Positions 25,531-34,261 are shown, counted from the stretch's first letter. The stretch: 64,000 nt of DNA from Haloplanus rubicundus (GCF_003342675.1 NZ_CP031148.1:2170001-2234000), one strand, 5' to 3'. The notes: generated by a model not told the origin, from the sequence alone. Numbers and translations are program-made.

Positions 25531-25593
25531 TTCGCGCCCTGTATTCAGCACGACTCCACGGAACTATCAATATTCGAGGGTTTCAACAGGGCC
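25531..25593 (+). repeat. IS6-like terminal repeat, family B copy 6 (right-facing)
   Basis: TTCGCGCCCTGTATTCAGCACGA .. TATTCGAGGGTTTCAACAGGGCC, the partner of copy 5. Confidence 0.7.
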
Positions 25594-25601
25594 GGATTTG
25601 G
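25594..25601. repeat. Target site duplication, right
   Basis: GGATTTGG, identical to 24464-24471. Confidence 0.75.
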
Positions 25602-25644
25602 AGGAATTGCCCCCAAGCCCGGCCGAGCGTCGTGAAGCGCGCAG

Positions 25645-27090
25645 TCAGCTGGTGTGTTCCCGCTCGGTGGCAGCCACTCGGTATCCCGCCACGTATGCGA
25701 AGACTCCCATCGCAGCAACCACGAGGCCCCACGGAACGTATCGCAGCGCGAGCGACCCGATCACGAGATTCGCCGCCGTGTGTGGTGCAAGTGCGACGAC
25801 CACTGGAATCGGTGAAATCAGAAGGCCGGTGACGAATGCGAGCTGAAGCGACGTCTCCCTCTGCCGGGTGATTGCGAGCGGGGCGAAGTACAACGTTGGA
25901 ACCACGAGGCTCACCAGCCCGTACATCGCGTCGTACCCGGCTGCACCTGCGGCAGCAGCAGGGAAGAGCAGCCACTGTCCGGCGAGAAGGACCGCTGTCG
26001 GCCAGAGAAGCAGACGCGTCACTGCTTCCATCGAATCCGTCGTCCCCATCACCTCCTCCTCGAGGAGACGTCTCGCCAACAGTATCTGGCCGACGGCGAG
26101 CGGCCCGCCGATAACGAGCGCTGGCCCGGCACCCGTCCCCGCGACGATGAAGATTAGATAGAACAAGAAATCTCCCAGTTGGTCGGTCACCGGACCAGAC
26201 ACCCCGACGAGTGTCTCGACCGTCGCTGCGGTGAGGCCGACGGCGGCCAGCGGTCCGATCACGAGCCCTATCAGCTCTCTCCGTGAGAGTTCAGTCAGCC
26301 GACTCTCGAACCGCCGCAGCATCGCGACAACGACGGCGAGGATTGTCAGGGGAGCAACGACGGCGACGAAGTCCTGCGCTTTCAGCTGGGCGACGTCGAT
26401 GCCGATGCCCAGCGTCGTCACAACACTGCTGACGACACCGTCGTCCGGTGCGAACACGACGTGACTCCGAACGCCGAGGGGGTCGTACTGCTCGTCGCTG
26501 CCTTCCCACGTGACGGCGTGATCGGCGGTTGTCGCGTCGGCAGGTGCGTGCGATACGACCGTTCCTGGTGGACCCTGAATCGTCATCGAATCCGCAGCGA
26601 GGTAGAACCACCGCGCTTCACCTCCGTGCCAGTAGAAGAAATCAACCACGTACACACCACCCACACTCTCGTGGGCCATGCCAGGAACCTCGTATTCCAC
26701 CATCAGGGTTTCCCCGTTCATCGACGTTGTGAGCGACTGGGGCTCTTCGACTGCGACGTATCCGCGGTCAGGCACCTGCTGGACGATACGGTCGCGAAGG
26801 GAGTGATTCTCGCGAAGCGTTTCGACACCGTCACCGGTGAGTCTGATTCGTGCTGTCCAGTGCCCGGTTCCGGATTCGTCGATTCGAATGGAGAGCGAAC
26901 TCGCTGCGATGCTGACATCGACGCCGCTGTCGGCGGCGGTCTCGACGAGCGTGTCGCTACAGACGCCACAGACTGCCTGTGGCGGCGGTCGAGCACTGAC
27001 AGATACGCCAGCTACGGACAGTAGGAGGAGACCCACCAGCACGGTGACCAGCGCCACGCGTACTCCAGTACTCCCATCGATTCTTTCCAT
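25645..27090 (-). CDS. Membrane protein with N-terminal extracellular domain
   Basis: 481 residues from ATG 27090 (MERIDGSTGVRVALVTVL). An N-terminal helix or signal anchor (about residues 10-30) is followed by a CGVC motif and an external beta-rich domain to about residue 225 (ESGTGHWTARIRLTGDGVE; VEYEVPGMAHESVGGVYVVDFFYWHGG). Then come about eight transmembrane helices. No family recognised. The N-terminal C-x-x-C just after the membrane could be redox-active or bind metal. Confidence 0.65.
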   Translation of the reverse strand: MERIDGSTGVRVALVTVLVGLLLLSVAGVSVSARPPPQAVCGVCSDTLVETAADSGVDVSIAASSLSIRIDESGTGHWTARIRLTGDGVETLRENHSLRDRIVQQVPDRGYVAVEEPQSLTTSMNGETLMVEYEVPGMAHESVGGVYVVDFFYWHGGEARWFYLAADSMTIQGPPGTVVSHAPADATTADHAVTWEGSDEQYDPLGVRSHVVFAPDDGVVSSVVTTLGIGIDVAQLKAQDFVAVVAPLTILAVVVAMLRRFESRLTELSRRELIGLVIGPLAAVGLTAATVETLVGVSGPVTDQLGDFLFYLIFIVAGTGAGPALVIGGPLAVGQILLARRLLEEEVMGTTDSMEAVTRLLLWPTAVLLAGQWLLFPAAAAGAAGYDAMYGLVSLVVPTLYFAPLAITRQRETSLQLAFVTGLLISPIPVVVALAPHTAANLVIGSLALRYVPWGLVVAAMGVFAYVAGYRVAATEREHTS

Positions 27091-27619
27091 CGTCACAGCC
27101 TCTTGGTACGATGTCGAGAGACGCCATGGGTATGAATCACCTTGGTTAGTCACTCAGCTGGTGGTGAATTCGTCGTAGACTGCGACAGAGAACGTTAGCA
27201 CGAACGTCGACACGCGCTACACGCGACGTTCGGTGCGAGTCTGGCCACGCTTTCGGGGGTGTCCGTGAACGGAATTCCGTAGTCGGGCTCGAGAAGATCG
27301 GGGGTGATGAACCACCAAGAAATCCCCTGTCAATCTACGCCGTGGTGGAGAAGCGAGGTGAGAATTACCCACAGTAGTTCACCGAGTGATAAATGAGGAG
27401 ACAGACAGCAGAGACTAGAATCGAGCACTCACCTCATCCGGGACGTAAAGAGCCTCACGGGAGATACGTTGCAAGGAAGTTGACGATGCGATCCAGTCGT
27501 TCGTTGATCTCCTTTTCATCGTCTTCCCCGCCATCGCTATCAGGGCGTGACTGTTCCATAGGTGCCATCACAGACCACAATGGCCTGTATCTTGCGTCCG
27601 ACCAAAACGTACAGCGGAG
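27091..27619. other. Intergenic region without a convincing gene
   Basis: About 530 bases. No frame has the codon pattern of the neighbours; no repeat of the window's families was found. Confidence 0.4.
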
Positions 27620-27841
27620 TTAGTCGTCTCGGTGCGTCTCTTCGAGTTCGCGCGCTTGCTCGTCTACCTTCGAGAGTTCTCGCACGACGGTATCGTCCGA
27701 CCCACCGTGGGCGACTCGTACGGAAAGATCCAACGGCGAAGGAACGAAGCGACGCTCATCTGCCTCTTCACTGGGTTCCTCGTCAGCACTCTCACCCCCT
27801 CGAAACAGGGCCTGAAAGACCTCCCAGATACTGAGGCTCAT
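27620..27841 (-). CDS. Small acidic soluble protein
   Basis: 73 residues, ATG 27841 (MSLSIWEVFQALFRGG). A short amphipathic N-terminus, an acidic stretch (ESADEEPSEEADE) and a helical acidic C-terminus (VVRELSKVDEQARELEETHRDD). Haloarchaeal composition. No family known. Confidence 0.5.
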   Translation of the reverse strand: MSLSIWEVFQALFRGGESADEEPSEEADERRFVPSPLDLSVRVAHGGSDDTVVRELSKVDEQARELEETHRDD

Positions 27842-27911
27842 ATCTCGGAGTAGGGTTCATCGAGTGTTAAGTCTTTAGCGGCGCGAGTAAATCGAGTCAC
27901 TTCCAGGAGAG

Positions 27912-28603
27912 TCACCAGCTCTGTATACCTGCCTCAAAGACGAACACAACAGTTCTGTTAGCCAGCAGAAGGCTCGCATATGCCAGAGCCGGTATGATGA
28001 GACACTCCGTTTCATTGTACGTATAGGCAGCCACACCGAGGACAGTGAGTTGCGTAGCTGCGTACAACCCGCCAGCTATCGTCTCGATCTCGGCAACACT
28101 CGAGAGGATGATGATTGCAGTCACCAGTAGAACAGGAGCGCCCCCGAGATACCGAAGCCAGCGACGACCAACTCGCTCGTTTGCATATACTGCCACACCG
28201 AGCGCCATCGTGAATACAACGGCACCGACGAGTTTCCCAAACTCGGGGACGGTCGCTAGTCCGCCCGTATTGCTCACCATCACGAATCCCGCCAATGCAG
28301 TTGTCAGGACGATCGCTGCGTTAGCACTGACGACCTGATCAAAACTCCCCTGTATGAGTACCTGACAAATCACCACCAGCACTGGCACACCGATAATCAA
28401 TCCAAGTCCGGCAACGAGTAAGACTGGCAGTACAGACGCGTCGGCAGCGATCGAGGTCTTGGTCAGTGAGTTGTACGGAACGCCAGTCACAGCGCCAATA
28501 AGTTTGGTGACCGCTACACAGACAACGGGTGCGAGAACAGCTATTCCGGCCGGTGTAACTTTTCGTCGGGATTCTCAAATTCCTTTGGTACGTTCGCATC
28601 CAT
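27912..28603 (-). pseudogene. Membrane protein gene with a single-base frameshift near its 5' end
   Basis: The 3' frame gives a six-to-seven-helix protein that stays open upstream as far as a TGA just before KVTPAGIAVLAPVVCVAV. An ATG at 28603 opens another frame, MDANVPKEFENPDEK, which dies at a TAG. Adding one A to the GAAAAG run near 28557-28562 joins both into one 230-residue protein. This is a fresh frameshift or a sequence error. If the break is real, a shorter product from GTG 28490 (192 residues) remains possible. Function unknown. Confidence 0.6.
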
Positions 28604-28604
28604 A

Positions 28605-28621
28605 CTGAGCGGTTCGCTCAG
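28605..28621. promoter_or_regulatory. Perfect inverted repeat next to start codon
   Basis: CTGAGCG-gtt-CGCTCAG lies one base upstream of the ATG at 28603 (minus strand). It could be an operator or a translation-blocking hairpin for the frameshifted membrane gene. Confidence 0.45.
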
Positions 28622-28805
28622 CAACTTCGACGTAAAGCAAACACATGCACCGTGCTGACTACAACCTCTGTATCTTGCACACCGATACCGTCAGAGGATG
28701 AGGACGTCAAGAGAACCTCAGCGGAGACTAGCGCTCTGTTGGGAATCCGATTCGTGAATCCGATTGCCTCTCGAACACTTCGAAGAACCGCACCCTACTG
28801 CCGTC

Positions 28806-29759
28806 CTACTGCTCAGTGAGTGGATTCCACTGTGTCACACGTTCGTCGATTTGTAACTGTCCGTCTCGCCAGCGGATGTACGCGAGAAGTAATAGACCAC
28901 CGAGAAGGGCAAAGATGACGTGGACGAGTCCCTCTTCGCCGATCCATTTGTCGGGGCCGGCGATCTCGAGAACGACGAGTTCGGGCGTGACTTGGGAGAC
29001 TCCGAGTCCGAGGAGTCCTTGTGAGAAGTTGTAGAACACGTGAAAGCCGATGGGAAGTGCGAGATCGCCGGAGAGCACGTATACGCATCCGAGCACGAGA
29101 CCAGCGATCACATAGTACCCATACTGACTGACATGGGTCACCTTCCCACCGTGTAGTGTCGCGAAGACGAGCGTGCTGAGGAGGACGGCCAGAAGTACGG
29201 CTGGCTTCCGGCCCACATATCCTGCTCCGCCTTCTGCGAGGTTCTTCAACATGGTCGCTCGGAAGATGAATTCCTCCCAGATTGCCGCGACAGCGATATA
29301 CGCGAACGTGACGATCACTGCCGGAACGAACGGGAGAACACCGGGTGCTTCGGCGACTCCTGTCACGGAAACCCAGCCAGCCTGAAGGGACACCACGAGA
29401 GCCCCGGCGTTGACTGCGAGGCCCGTCACGCACCCAACGGCGACCGCTTTCCACCAATCGCGGTCGAACGACAGACCGTAATCGACGACCGGACGTCGAT
29501 CGAGAAGCCTCGCGGCGACGAGGAGCCCCCCAACGAGAACGACTATCAAGCCGCTCAGCTCGAGCAACTCGCGGATTGGATGCTCGAACCGGGCTCGAAC
29601 CGCCGTCTGGATAACCGCAAGAGCCAGAAACGTCAGGGCGAGCGGTAACAGCGCCCGGATCGGGGCCCGAAGTCGTCGGTCGTCGTGGTTCCAAACCGGC
29701 CAGGTGAGCCAGTAACGGACGCACCACGTCGGCCTGCCTTGGGTCTCTGTGGAGGGCAT
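28806..29759 (-). CDS. CPBP family intramembrane protease, paralogue of 18532-19521
   Basis: 317 residues from ATG 29759 (MPSTETQGRPTW); further upstream Met codons are possible. N-terminal WPVWNHDDRRLRAPIRALLP, about eight helices, motif 1 IWEEFIFRATMLKNLAEG (EExxxR), motif 2 FATLHGGKVTH, motif 3 GFHVFYNFSQ (HxxxN), and the same IRWRDGQLQI end as its paralogue. Monocistronic here, with no second CPBP gene beside it. It is divergent from the regulator at 29860, so the 100-bp gap holds both promoters. Confidence 0.88.
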   Translation of the reverse strand: MPSTETQGRPTWCVRYWLTWPVWNHDDRRLRAPIRALLPLALTFLALAVIQTAVRARFEHPIRELLELSGLIVVLVGGLLVAARLLDRRPVVDYGLSFDRDWWKAVAVGCVTGLAVNAGALVVSLQAGWVSVTGVAEAPGVLPFVPAVIVTFAYIAVAAIWEEFIFRATMLKNLAEGGAGYVGRKPAVLLAVLLSTLVFATLHGGKVTHVSQYGYYVIAGLVLGCVYVLSGDLALPIGFHVFYNFSQGLLGLGVSQVTPELVVLEIAGPDKWIGEEGLVHVIFALLGGLLLLAYIRWRDGQLQIDERVTQWNPLTEQ

Positions 29760-29825
29760 ACGCAACTGGAGAGCTGGCATCATAGTAGCACCCCAGTATC
29801 GGCTTCCGATCCAGAAGTCGGGAGG

Positions 29826-29837
29826 GCTTTTTATTTG
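29826..29837 (+). promoter_or_regulatory. TATA box for leaderless regulator transcript
   Basis: GCTTTTTATTTG is centred about 28 bases before the ATG at 29860, the spacing expected for a leaderless haloarchaeal mRNA. Confidence 0.5.
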
Positions 29838-29859
29838 CAACCATACTCAGGGAGACAGT

Positions 29860-30204
29860 ATGGACGAGGACGGCGACGATGAACTCCTCGCGTTGCTCGA
29901 CGACGAGTACGCGCGAGCCATCCTCGCCGAACTCACCACAGAACCGATGTCCGCCTCCGAACTCTGCACAGCCTGTGACATGTCCGATCCGACAGCGTAC
30001 CGGCGCCTCGAACGGTTACAGGAGGCCGATCTCGTGGCCGAACGACAGACGATCGACCCAGATGGCCACCACTACAAACGATACGTGGCGACCGTAGACG
30101 AAGTGTCGGTCACGTTCGAAGGTGGTGCGTACGAAGTTGCCGTGACGAGATCCGCGACGAATCCGGCCGACCGATTCACGGACCTGTTCGAGGGGTTGTC
30201 CTGA
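29860..30204 (+). CDS. ArsR-like winged-helix regulator
   Basis: 114 residues from ATG 29860 (MDEDGDDELLALLDDEYARAI). Winged helix: ILAELTTEPMSASELCTACDMSDPTAYRRLERLQEADLVAE then a wing with DPDGHHYKRYVA. It is a paralogue of 11624-11971. It is directly joined to two small membrane genes (stop at 30202-30204, next ATG at 30205), so the three are one operon, a pairing often seen in haloarchaea. Confidence 0.85.
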   Translation: MDEDGDDELLALLDDEYARAILAELTTEPMSASELCTACDMSDPTAYRRLERLQEADLVAERQTIDPDGHHYKRYVATVDEVSVTFEGGAYEVAVTRSATNPADRFTDLFEGLS

Positions 30205-30534
30205 ATGCTGGACGTGTTATTACAACTACGTTCGCCATCGTCGGACCCGGTGATCGCACTCACCGTCGTTCTCCTGACGCTGTTGTCGATCAGTCTCTCT
30301 GTCGGAATCGCCCTCGTACTCCTTCGCGGCTATCGTCGGGGGCCAGGACACCCAGGAATGCTGTATCTCGCGCTCGGCCTGATTCTGCTCACGACCGTTC
30401 CGGAACTCCTTCGAGTCGGACTGCCGACTCTCACGAGCGTGGGTACAGTCGGCCGGTCTGTACTCGTGAGCGGGAGTGAGCTTACCGGGTTAGGAATCAT
30501 CCTCTGGGCGATCTACGGAGGTGGCTCCCAGTGA
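30205..30534 (+). CDS. Small membrane protein, DUF7521-like, operon with regulator
   Basis: 109 residues, ATG 30205. Three helices (about residues 17-41, 49-70, 80-104) with VLLRGYRRGPGHPGMLYLALGLILLTTVPELLR, the R-G-Y-R-R..M-L-x-L-A-x-G pattern of the small membrane partners of haloarchaeal winged-helix regulators. Overlaps the next gene (GTGA). Confidence 0.6.
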   Translation: MLDVLLQLRSPSSDPVIALTVVLLTLLSISLSVGIALVLLRGYRRGPGHPGMLYLALGLILLTTVPELLRVGLPTLTSVGTVGRSVLVSGSELTGLGIILWAIYGGGSQ

Positions 30535-30833
30535 TACCTGTGCCTCTGGGTACAGAGGTTCTCTCGCCCGGCAGTATTGCGTGGCTCTCGCGAGGATTGA
30601 CTGCTCTCATCGGTCTGTTCGTCGCACTGCTGGCGTATCGCGGCTTCAAACGAAACGACGCCCCGAAGATGCGCTTACTCGCTCTCGGGGTCGGGCTTCT
30701 GACGACAGGAGTATTCCTGGCAGTCACAGTCGCGAACGTCGCAGGAGCGGACACAGGAGGTATTCTGATAGCACGTGGACTCGTAACCATGACTGGCCTC
30801 TGTGCCGTACTACTGGCGCTTCTGTATCGGTAA
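30531..30833 (+). CDS. Small membrane protein, second partner in regulator operon
   Basis: 100 residues from GTG 30531, which overlaps the previous stop. Three helices; the core LAYRGFKRNDAPKMRLLALGVGLLTTGVFLAV has the same Y-R-G-[YF]-[RK]-R..L-A-x-G layout as the preceding protein, so the two are tandem homologues. Confidence 0.6.
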   Translation: MIPVPLGTEVLSPGSIAWLSRGLTALIGLFVALLAYRGFKRNDAPKMRLLALGVGLLTTGVFLAVTVANVAGADTGGILIARGLVTMTGLCAVLLALLYR

Positions 30834-30907
30834 TTCAATTGTCGATCGATTCGAGCCGAGAACAGAGCAGACGACAGATTAACACCGCATTCTCCGAAAT
30901 GGCCGGT

Positions 30908-31843
30908 ATGGTCCTCCATCGGCGAACGGCCCTCCAGCTCGCCGGAACGACGATAGTCACAGCGCTCGCAGGTTGTTCCTCACTCACGTCGGGCACGTCC
31001 ACGACTGAGAAGAACGAGTACACGCTCTCGCTCGACCGTATCGAGCAACCGCTCGTCGAGTACGTCCGCTATCAACCAGGCGATTCAGTGTACGACCAGC
31101 CTGCTCACAGTGCCTTATCCGAAATTCTCCCCGACGGCAGACACACGACGTATGGCTACAAGCCACTTCCAGAGGACGCATACGTCGCTCACGACGGCCG
31201 GTACTACCAGACGAAAATCGTCGTCACTGGCGAACAGCGGATGGAACGGCCGTTCGTCCGGGTGACTCCGATCCCTGAAGAGCAGGTACCTGCGGATGTC
31301 CCCACGGTCGACTCACTCGCCCGACCAGTGGGCCGCGTGATCAAGATTCTCCACAGCCACACTGTTTCTGACGGGGAAAGCGGGAGTTCTGACCTACTCC
31401 ACGACGACGCGTACGTCCTCCGACGACCGTACGAACTGAACAGTCGGCTGACCGAAGATCTCGACGGAGAAATCGTCGCGATGGACGCCGACGGCCACTG
31501 GGCCTACCGAATCGACATCGCTACCGAGCACCTCGTCGAACCCGCCTACACGACACTCGCAATCGAAGTCGCGGACACGACAGACGCGTTCCGCGATATT
31601 GCATTCGCCGCCAGAGTCGACACCCGACTCGATCCAACCGAACTCGACATGCCGGTCCGACAGTTACTAGAGCAAAGTGTCGCCCGGGATAGGTACCGAG
31701 AAACCACCCCACTCTCCACGGAGTACACGAACCTGATCGACGCACTTGCCCTCGAACACGTCGAGACTGCCTCGAACGGTCATCACCTCTGGTACGACGA
31801 CACGTTGTACCGATACGGCCTGTATATCAACGACGCAAACTAG
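30908..31843 (+). CDS. Tat-type lipoprotein of unknown function
   Basis: 311 residues from ATG 30908 (ATG 30899 also possible). Leader HRRTALQLAGTTIVTALAGC ends in a lipobox Cys near residue 22, so a lipid-anchored external protein. The mature part is acidic, with an internal pseudo-repeat: ERPFVRVTPIPEEQVP and LPEDAYVAHDGRYYQTKIV resemble LLHDDAYVLRRPYELNS and the C-terminal SNGHHLWYDDTLYRYGLYIN. No family recognised. Confidence 0.7.
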   Translation: MVLHRRTALQLAGTTIVTALAGCSSLTSGTSTTEKNEYTLSLDRIEQPLVEYVRYQPGDSVYDQPAHSALSEILPDGRHTTYGYKPLPEDAYVAHDGRYYQTKIVVTGEQRMERPFVRVTPIPEEQVPADVPTVDSLARPVGRVIKILHSHTVSDGESGSSDLLHDDAYVLRRPYELNSRLTEDLDGEIVAMDADGHWAYRIDIATEHLVEPAYTTLAIEVADTTDAFRDIAFAARVDTRLDPTELDMPVRQLLEQSVARDRYRETTPLSTEYTNLIDALALEHVETASNGHHLWYDDTLYRYGLYINDAN

Positions 31844-31908
31844 TTATCGCGTTTTTTCGCTTCGAGAGACGGCTGATGTTTACCACCTCCCCCCGCCTCC
31901 AGTCACTC

Positions 31909-32403
31909 ATGGTCTCCCGACGAACACTCCGAAACGCCCCCCTCGGCCGTGACGTCGCCATCGCCTACGCGATCATCGTCGCCCTGTATCTTCTGAAATT
32001 TATTCCGTTCCAACCCACACAGATTCCACCCTATCTTTTGATCGTTGCTTACGACTTGGTCGAAGTAGCGCTTCCAGTTCTCACTCCGTACTACCCAATC
32101 GTATTCCCACTGTTCCTGTACGTACTGGCTGTCGGTGGGGCAAGTCTCACTCGAATATTTCGTGCCACCGATGGTCAACAGTCAGCATGGCTGCAGACAC
32201 TCGGTGGGGTCTGTCTCATCATCGGAATTCTCTCACTCGGGTTTGGCGCGTTCGTCGGCGGCCCTCTCGTCTCCCCGACAGACAATCCGACACCGCTGGC
32301 GATTACTGGTGCGACGGGAATCGTGTTTCTCGGGGTGGCATGGTGGTTGCTCGGTCGCCCGACCGTACAATACGTCTCCGACGTGGGAGACGAGCGATCC
32401 TGA
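31909..32403 (+). CDS. Membrane protein of unknown function
   Basis: 164 residues from ATG 31909 (MVSRRTLRNAPLG); ATG 31876 would add 11 residues. Four helices (about residues 16-31, 39-72, 95-118, 128-147). The C-terminus is polar. It follows the lipoprotein by 65 bases on the same strand. Confidence 0.6.
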   Translation: MVSRRTLRNAPLGRDVAIAYAIIVALYLLKFIPFQPTQIPPYLLIVAYDLVEVALPVLTPYYPIVFPLFLYVLAVGGASLTRIFRATDGQQSAWLQTLGGVCLIIGILSLGFGAFVGGPLVSPTDNPTPLAITGATGIVFLGVAWWLLGRPTVQYVSDVGDERS

Positions 32404-32406
32404 ACG

Positions 32407-32745
32407 CTAGGCATGTTCGACTGTCAGCGACTTTGTTTTCCATCGGCTCGTGGCATCGTAGTTCGAACCAGGGATGAGTCGATACCGTGTGATGAGGGCG
32501 CGCCGACCAGTCGATTCGAGATCGAGAATCGATGCGTGCTGTCTGACGGTACCGTACCTTTCGTTTCCCGCTGTCGTCGTGTCGGTGGCCACGATGGGAT
32601 GGGTCCAGTCCCGCGCTTGGGATACCGGCTCCTCGGCATACTTGGCTGGGGGAGCGGAGGGGTCGTCTGAGAGCCCACTCGCACCTCCTAGAACGCCAAC
32701 GGCCCCCGCGCTGGCGGCTAGTCCGAGAAGCGTGCGACGTTGCAT
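32407..32745 (-). CDS. Secreted protein with twin-arginine-type leader
   Basis: 112 residues from ATG 32745 (MQRRTLLGLAASAGAVGVLGG). The leader lacks a Cys, so the product is probably secreted or leader-anchored. The mature part of about 85 residues has no recognisable domain. The leader and following PSAPPAKYAEE resemble the 58-residue protein at 1275-1451. Confidence 0.55.
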   Translation of the reverse strand: MQRRTLLGLAASAGAVGVLGGASGLSDDPSAPPAKYAEEPVSQARDWTHPIVATDTTTAGNERYGTVRQHASILDLESTGRRALITRYRLIPGSNYDATSRWKTKSLTVEHA

Positions 32746-32896
32746 CGGTCCGAGAAAGTCTCGCTGAGATAGAATATCTGTTGGAAACGCCCAAAGAGGT
32801 GACTGTCGTAACGAGACGGTCGATACACGGCCCCGTTCGCGGAGGAACGAGCTGTTATCTGTATCTGAATGCGGCCACCACTCTTGTTGGATAAAA

Positions 32897-33229
32897 CTAC
32901 GTTGTACGACCGGCTCTAACCCGGGTTCCAATCGCATAGACGAAACAACCCAGCGCGCTGAACGCGGTTCCGACGGTCAACAGCCACACCAGTAGTTCGT
33001 ACGGAGTTCGAACGACCAGTGGCTTGCCCAATAGCAGCAGATACTGACGATACAACGCACTATCGAACGCGAATACCACGACGAACCCGGTGAGACTCAG
33101 GGTTCCAACCCCGAGAGTCCACGCCGCTTTCGTTCGAACCGGGAGCTCTCGGCGATGCGCATCACCGAAGACGACAGCCATCGTGAGAAGTACGATTGGC
33201 GGTGCCAAGAGTATCGGATGGGGGGCCAT
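32897..33229 (-). CDS. Small membrane protein
   Basis: 110 residues, ATG 33229. Three helices (about residues 5-21, 35-54, 80-103), with HRRELPVRTKAAW between the first two. No family known. Confidence 0.55.
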   Translation of the reverse strand: MAPHPILLAPPIVLLTMAVVFGDAHRRELPVRTKAAWTLGVGTLSLTGFVVVFAFDSALYRQYLLLLGKPLVVRTPYELLVWLLTVGTAFSALGCFVYAIGTRVRAGRTT

Positions 33230-33361
33230 GTTCGAGAGCGTGGGCAGAAATGAAGATAAGTCCAGGGTACGGCAGCGTCTAGTCTGGATTCACTGCGCAG
33301 AGAGCGGTTGTGAGTAATCCAAAGGAATTTGCAGACATCCACAGCACCGTAGGTACGCAAT

Positions 33362-33544
33362 ATGAATAATTCCACCATCATTCAGTTAACGACTCTATGG
33401 TTCGTCATTCTGATATTCATACAAACCGGATCTGGTGGCTCAGGGGCGCTACTCAACGCAATCGGGATTCTGTCGATTCTCCTCGCCTACATCATTCCCG
33501 TTACAATCCTTGGCCTCCTCGCTATTCGACTGCTCGAAGAGTAA
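33362..33544 (+). CDS. Small two-helix membrane protein
   Basis: 60 residues, ATG 33362 (MNNSTIIQLTTLWFVILIF). Two helices separated by GSGGSG, ending IRLLEE. A+T-rich compared with neighbours. Layout resembles 23220-23390. Confidence 0.5.
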   Translation: MNNSTIIQLTTLWFVILIFIQTGSGGSGALLNAIGILSILLAYIIPVTILGLLAIRLLEE

Positions 33545-33700
33545 TAGATCACACCAGATTACGTGTTCACTGCCAGCAGCAAACAAACATATTGTTTCAA
33601 CTCCTTCATTCGGAAGCCAAGGATACGAGTTGTTGACTGATTGAGGGCTGTTATAGATCGAACGCAGACGGTTACCCGGCTCGTACGAGCTGTGTAAGAA

Positions 33701-34240
33701 TTACCGATCGAGTCCGAACCACACGCCGAAAACGAGCGACACTACGCCAGCTGCCAACCCGACCAAAAGTCTGAATCCACCAAAGACCACACCGACGGCG
33801 CCGAGAGCGAGTACAGACGCACCGACACTCAAGACACAGACCAGTACGGTCCACCCTGCCAGTCGCCCCCAGCGCTGCTGGTGGGTGAGAACGCCCGCGA
33901 CGACGCCGCCGGACACGACGAACGTACTCGCCGGCGACGTGAGAAATCGTATGAGGCTCCCGCGTTCAAAAAGGGCGGTTCCGATGAGCGCGACTGGAAT
34001 ACCGAGTGCGGCGACGACCAGCGCCCGACGGACGGTTAGGACACGATCAGCGAACGACTCCCGATACTGATACGCTAAGAGTCCGAGTCCAACAGCAACG
34101 TAACCGCGACCGACTGGCGTGAGAACATAGCCGAGGAACGCCTCGAACAGGTTCGCCGCGATTGCGCCAGTGTTCTCCGGGGCGACAGCGTAATAGGTGT
34201 CGTCCTGGCGGTAGATCCCTCGTTCGACGACATACGACAT
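33701..34240 (-). CDS. Membrane protein of unknown function
   Basis: 179 residues from ATG 34240 (MSYVVERGIYRQDDTYYAV); a longer in-frame extension overlaps the opposite gene at 34262 and is unlike protein. A soluble N-terminus is followed by five helices (about residues 30-50, 70-88, 103-116, 127-150, 155-175). Only 21 bases separate it from the divergent gene at 34262, so the two promoters overlap. Confidence 0.6.
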   Translation of the reverse strand: MSYVVERGIYRQDDTYYAVAPENTGAIAANLFEAFLGYVLTPVGRGYVAVGLGLLAYQYRESFADRVLTVRRALVVAALGIPVALIGTALFERGSLIRFLTSPASTFVVSGGVVAGVLTHQQRWGRLAGWTVLVCVLSVGASVLALGAVGVVFGGFRLLVGLAAGVVSLVFGVWFGLDR

Positions 34241-34261
34241 GACTCGTACCCAATCTCGAAG

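Larger units (their letters stand above)
24472..25593. mobile_element. Transposon-like unit with IS6-type ends and 8-bp target duplication, carrying a creatininase gene
   Basis: Left end starts GGTTCTGCTGAAATCC (24472). Right end read inward starts GGCCCTGTTGAAACCC (25593). The two ends stay similar for about 55 bases, including TCGTGCTGCATA / TCGTGCTGAATA. The 8 bases GGATTTGG occur directly outside both ends (24464-24471 and 25594-25601). An 8-bp direct repeat and GGyyCTGyTGAAAyCC ends are the hallmarks of IS6-family transposition. The only gene inside is the creatininase-family gene; there is no transposase, so the unit would have to be moved in trans. Confidence 0.8.

Noticed and set aside
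28640-28685. A family B fragment around ACCGTGCTGACTACAACC
   Set aside because: Shares about a dozen bases with the inner part of the repeat but lacks the CTGTTGAA end.
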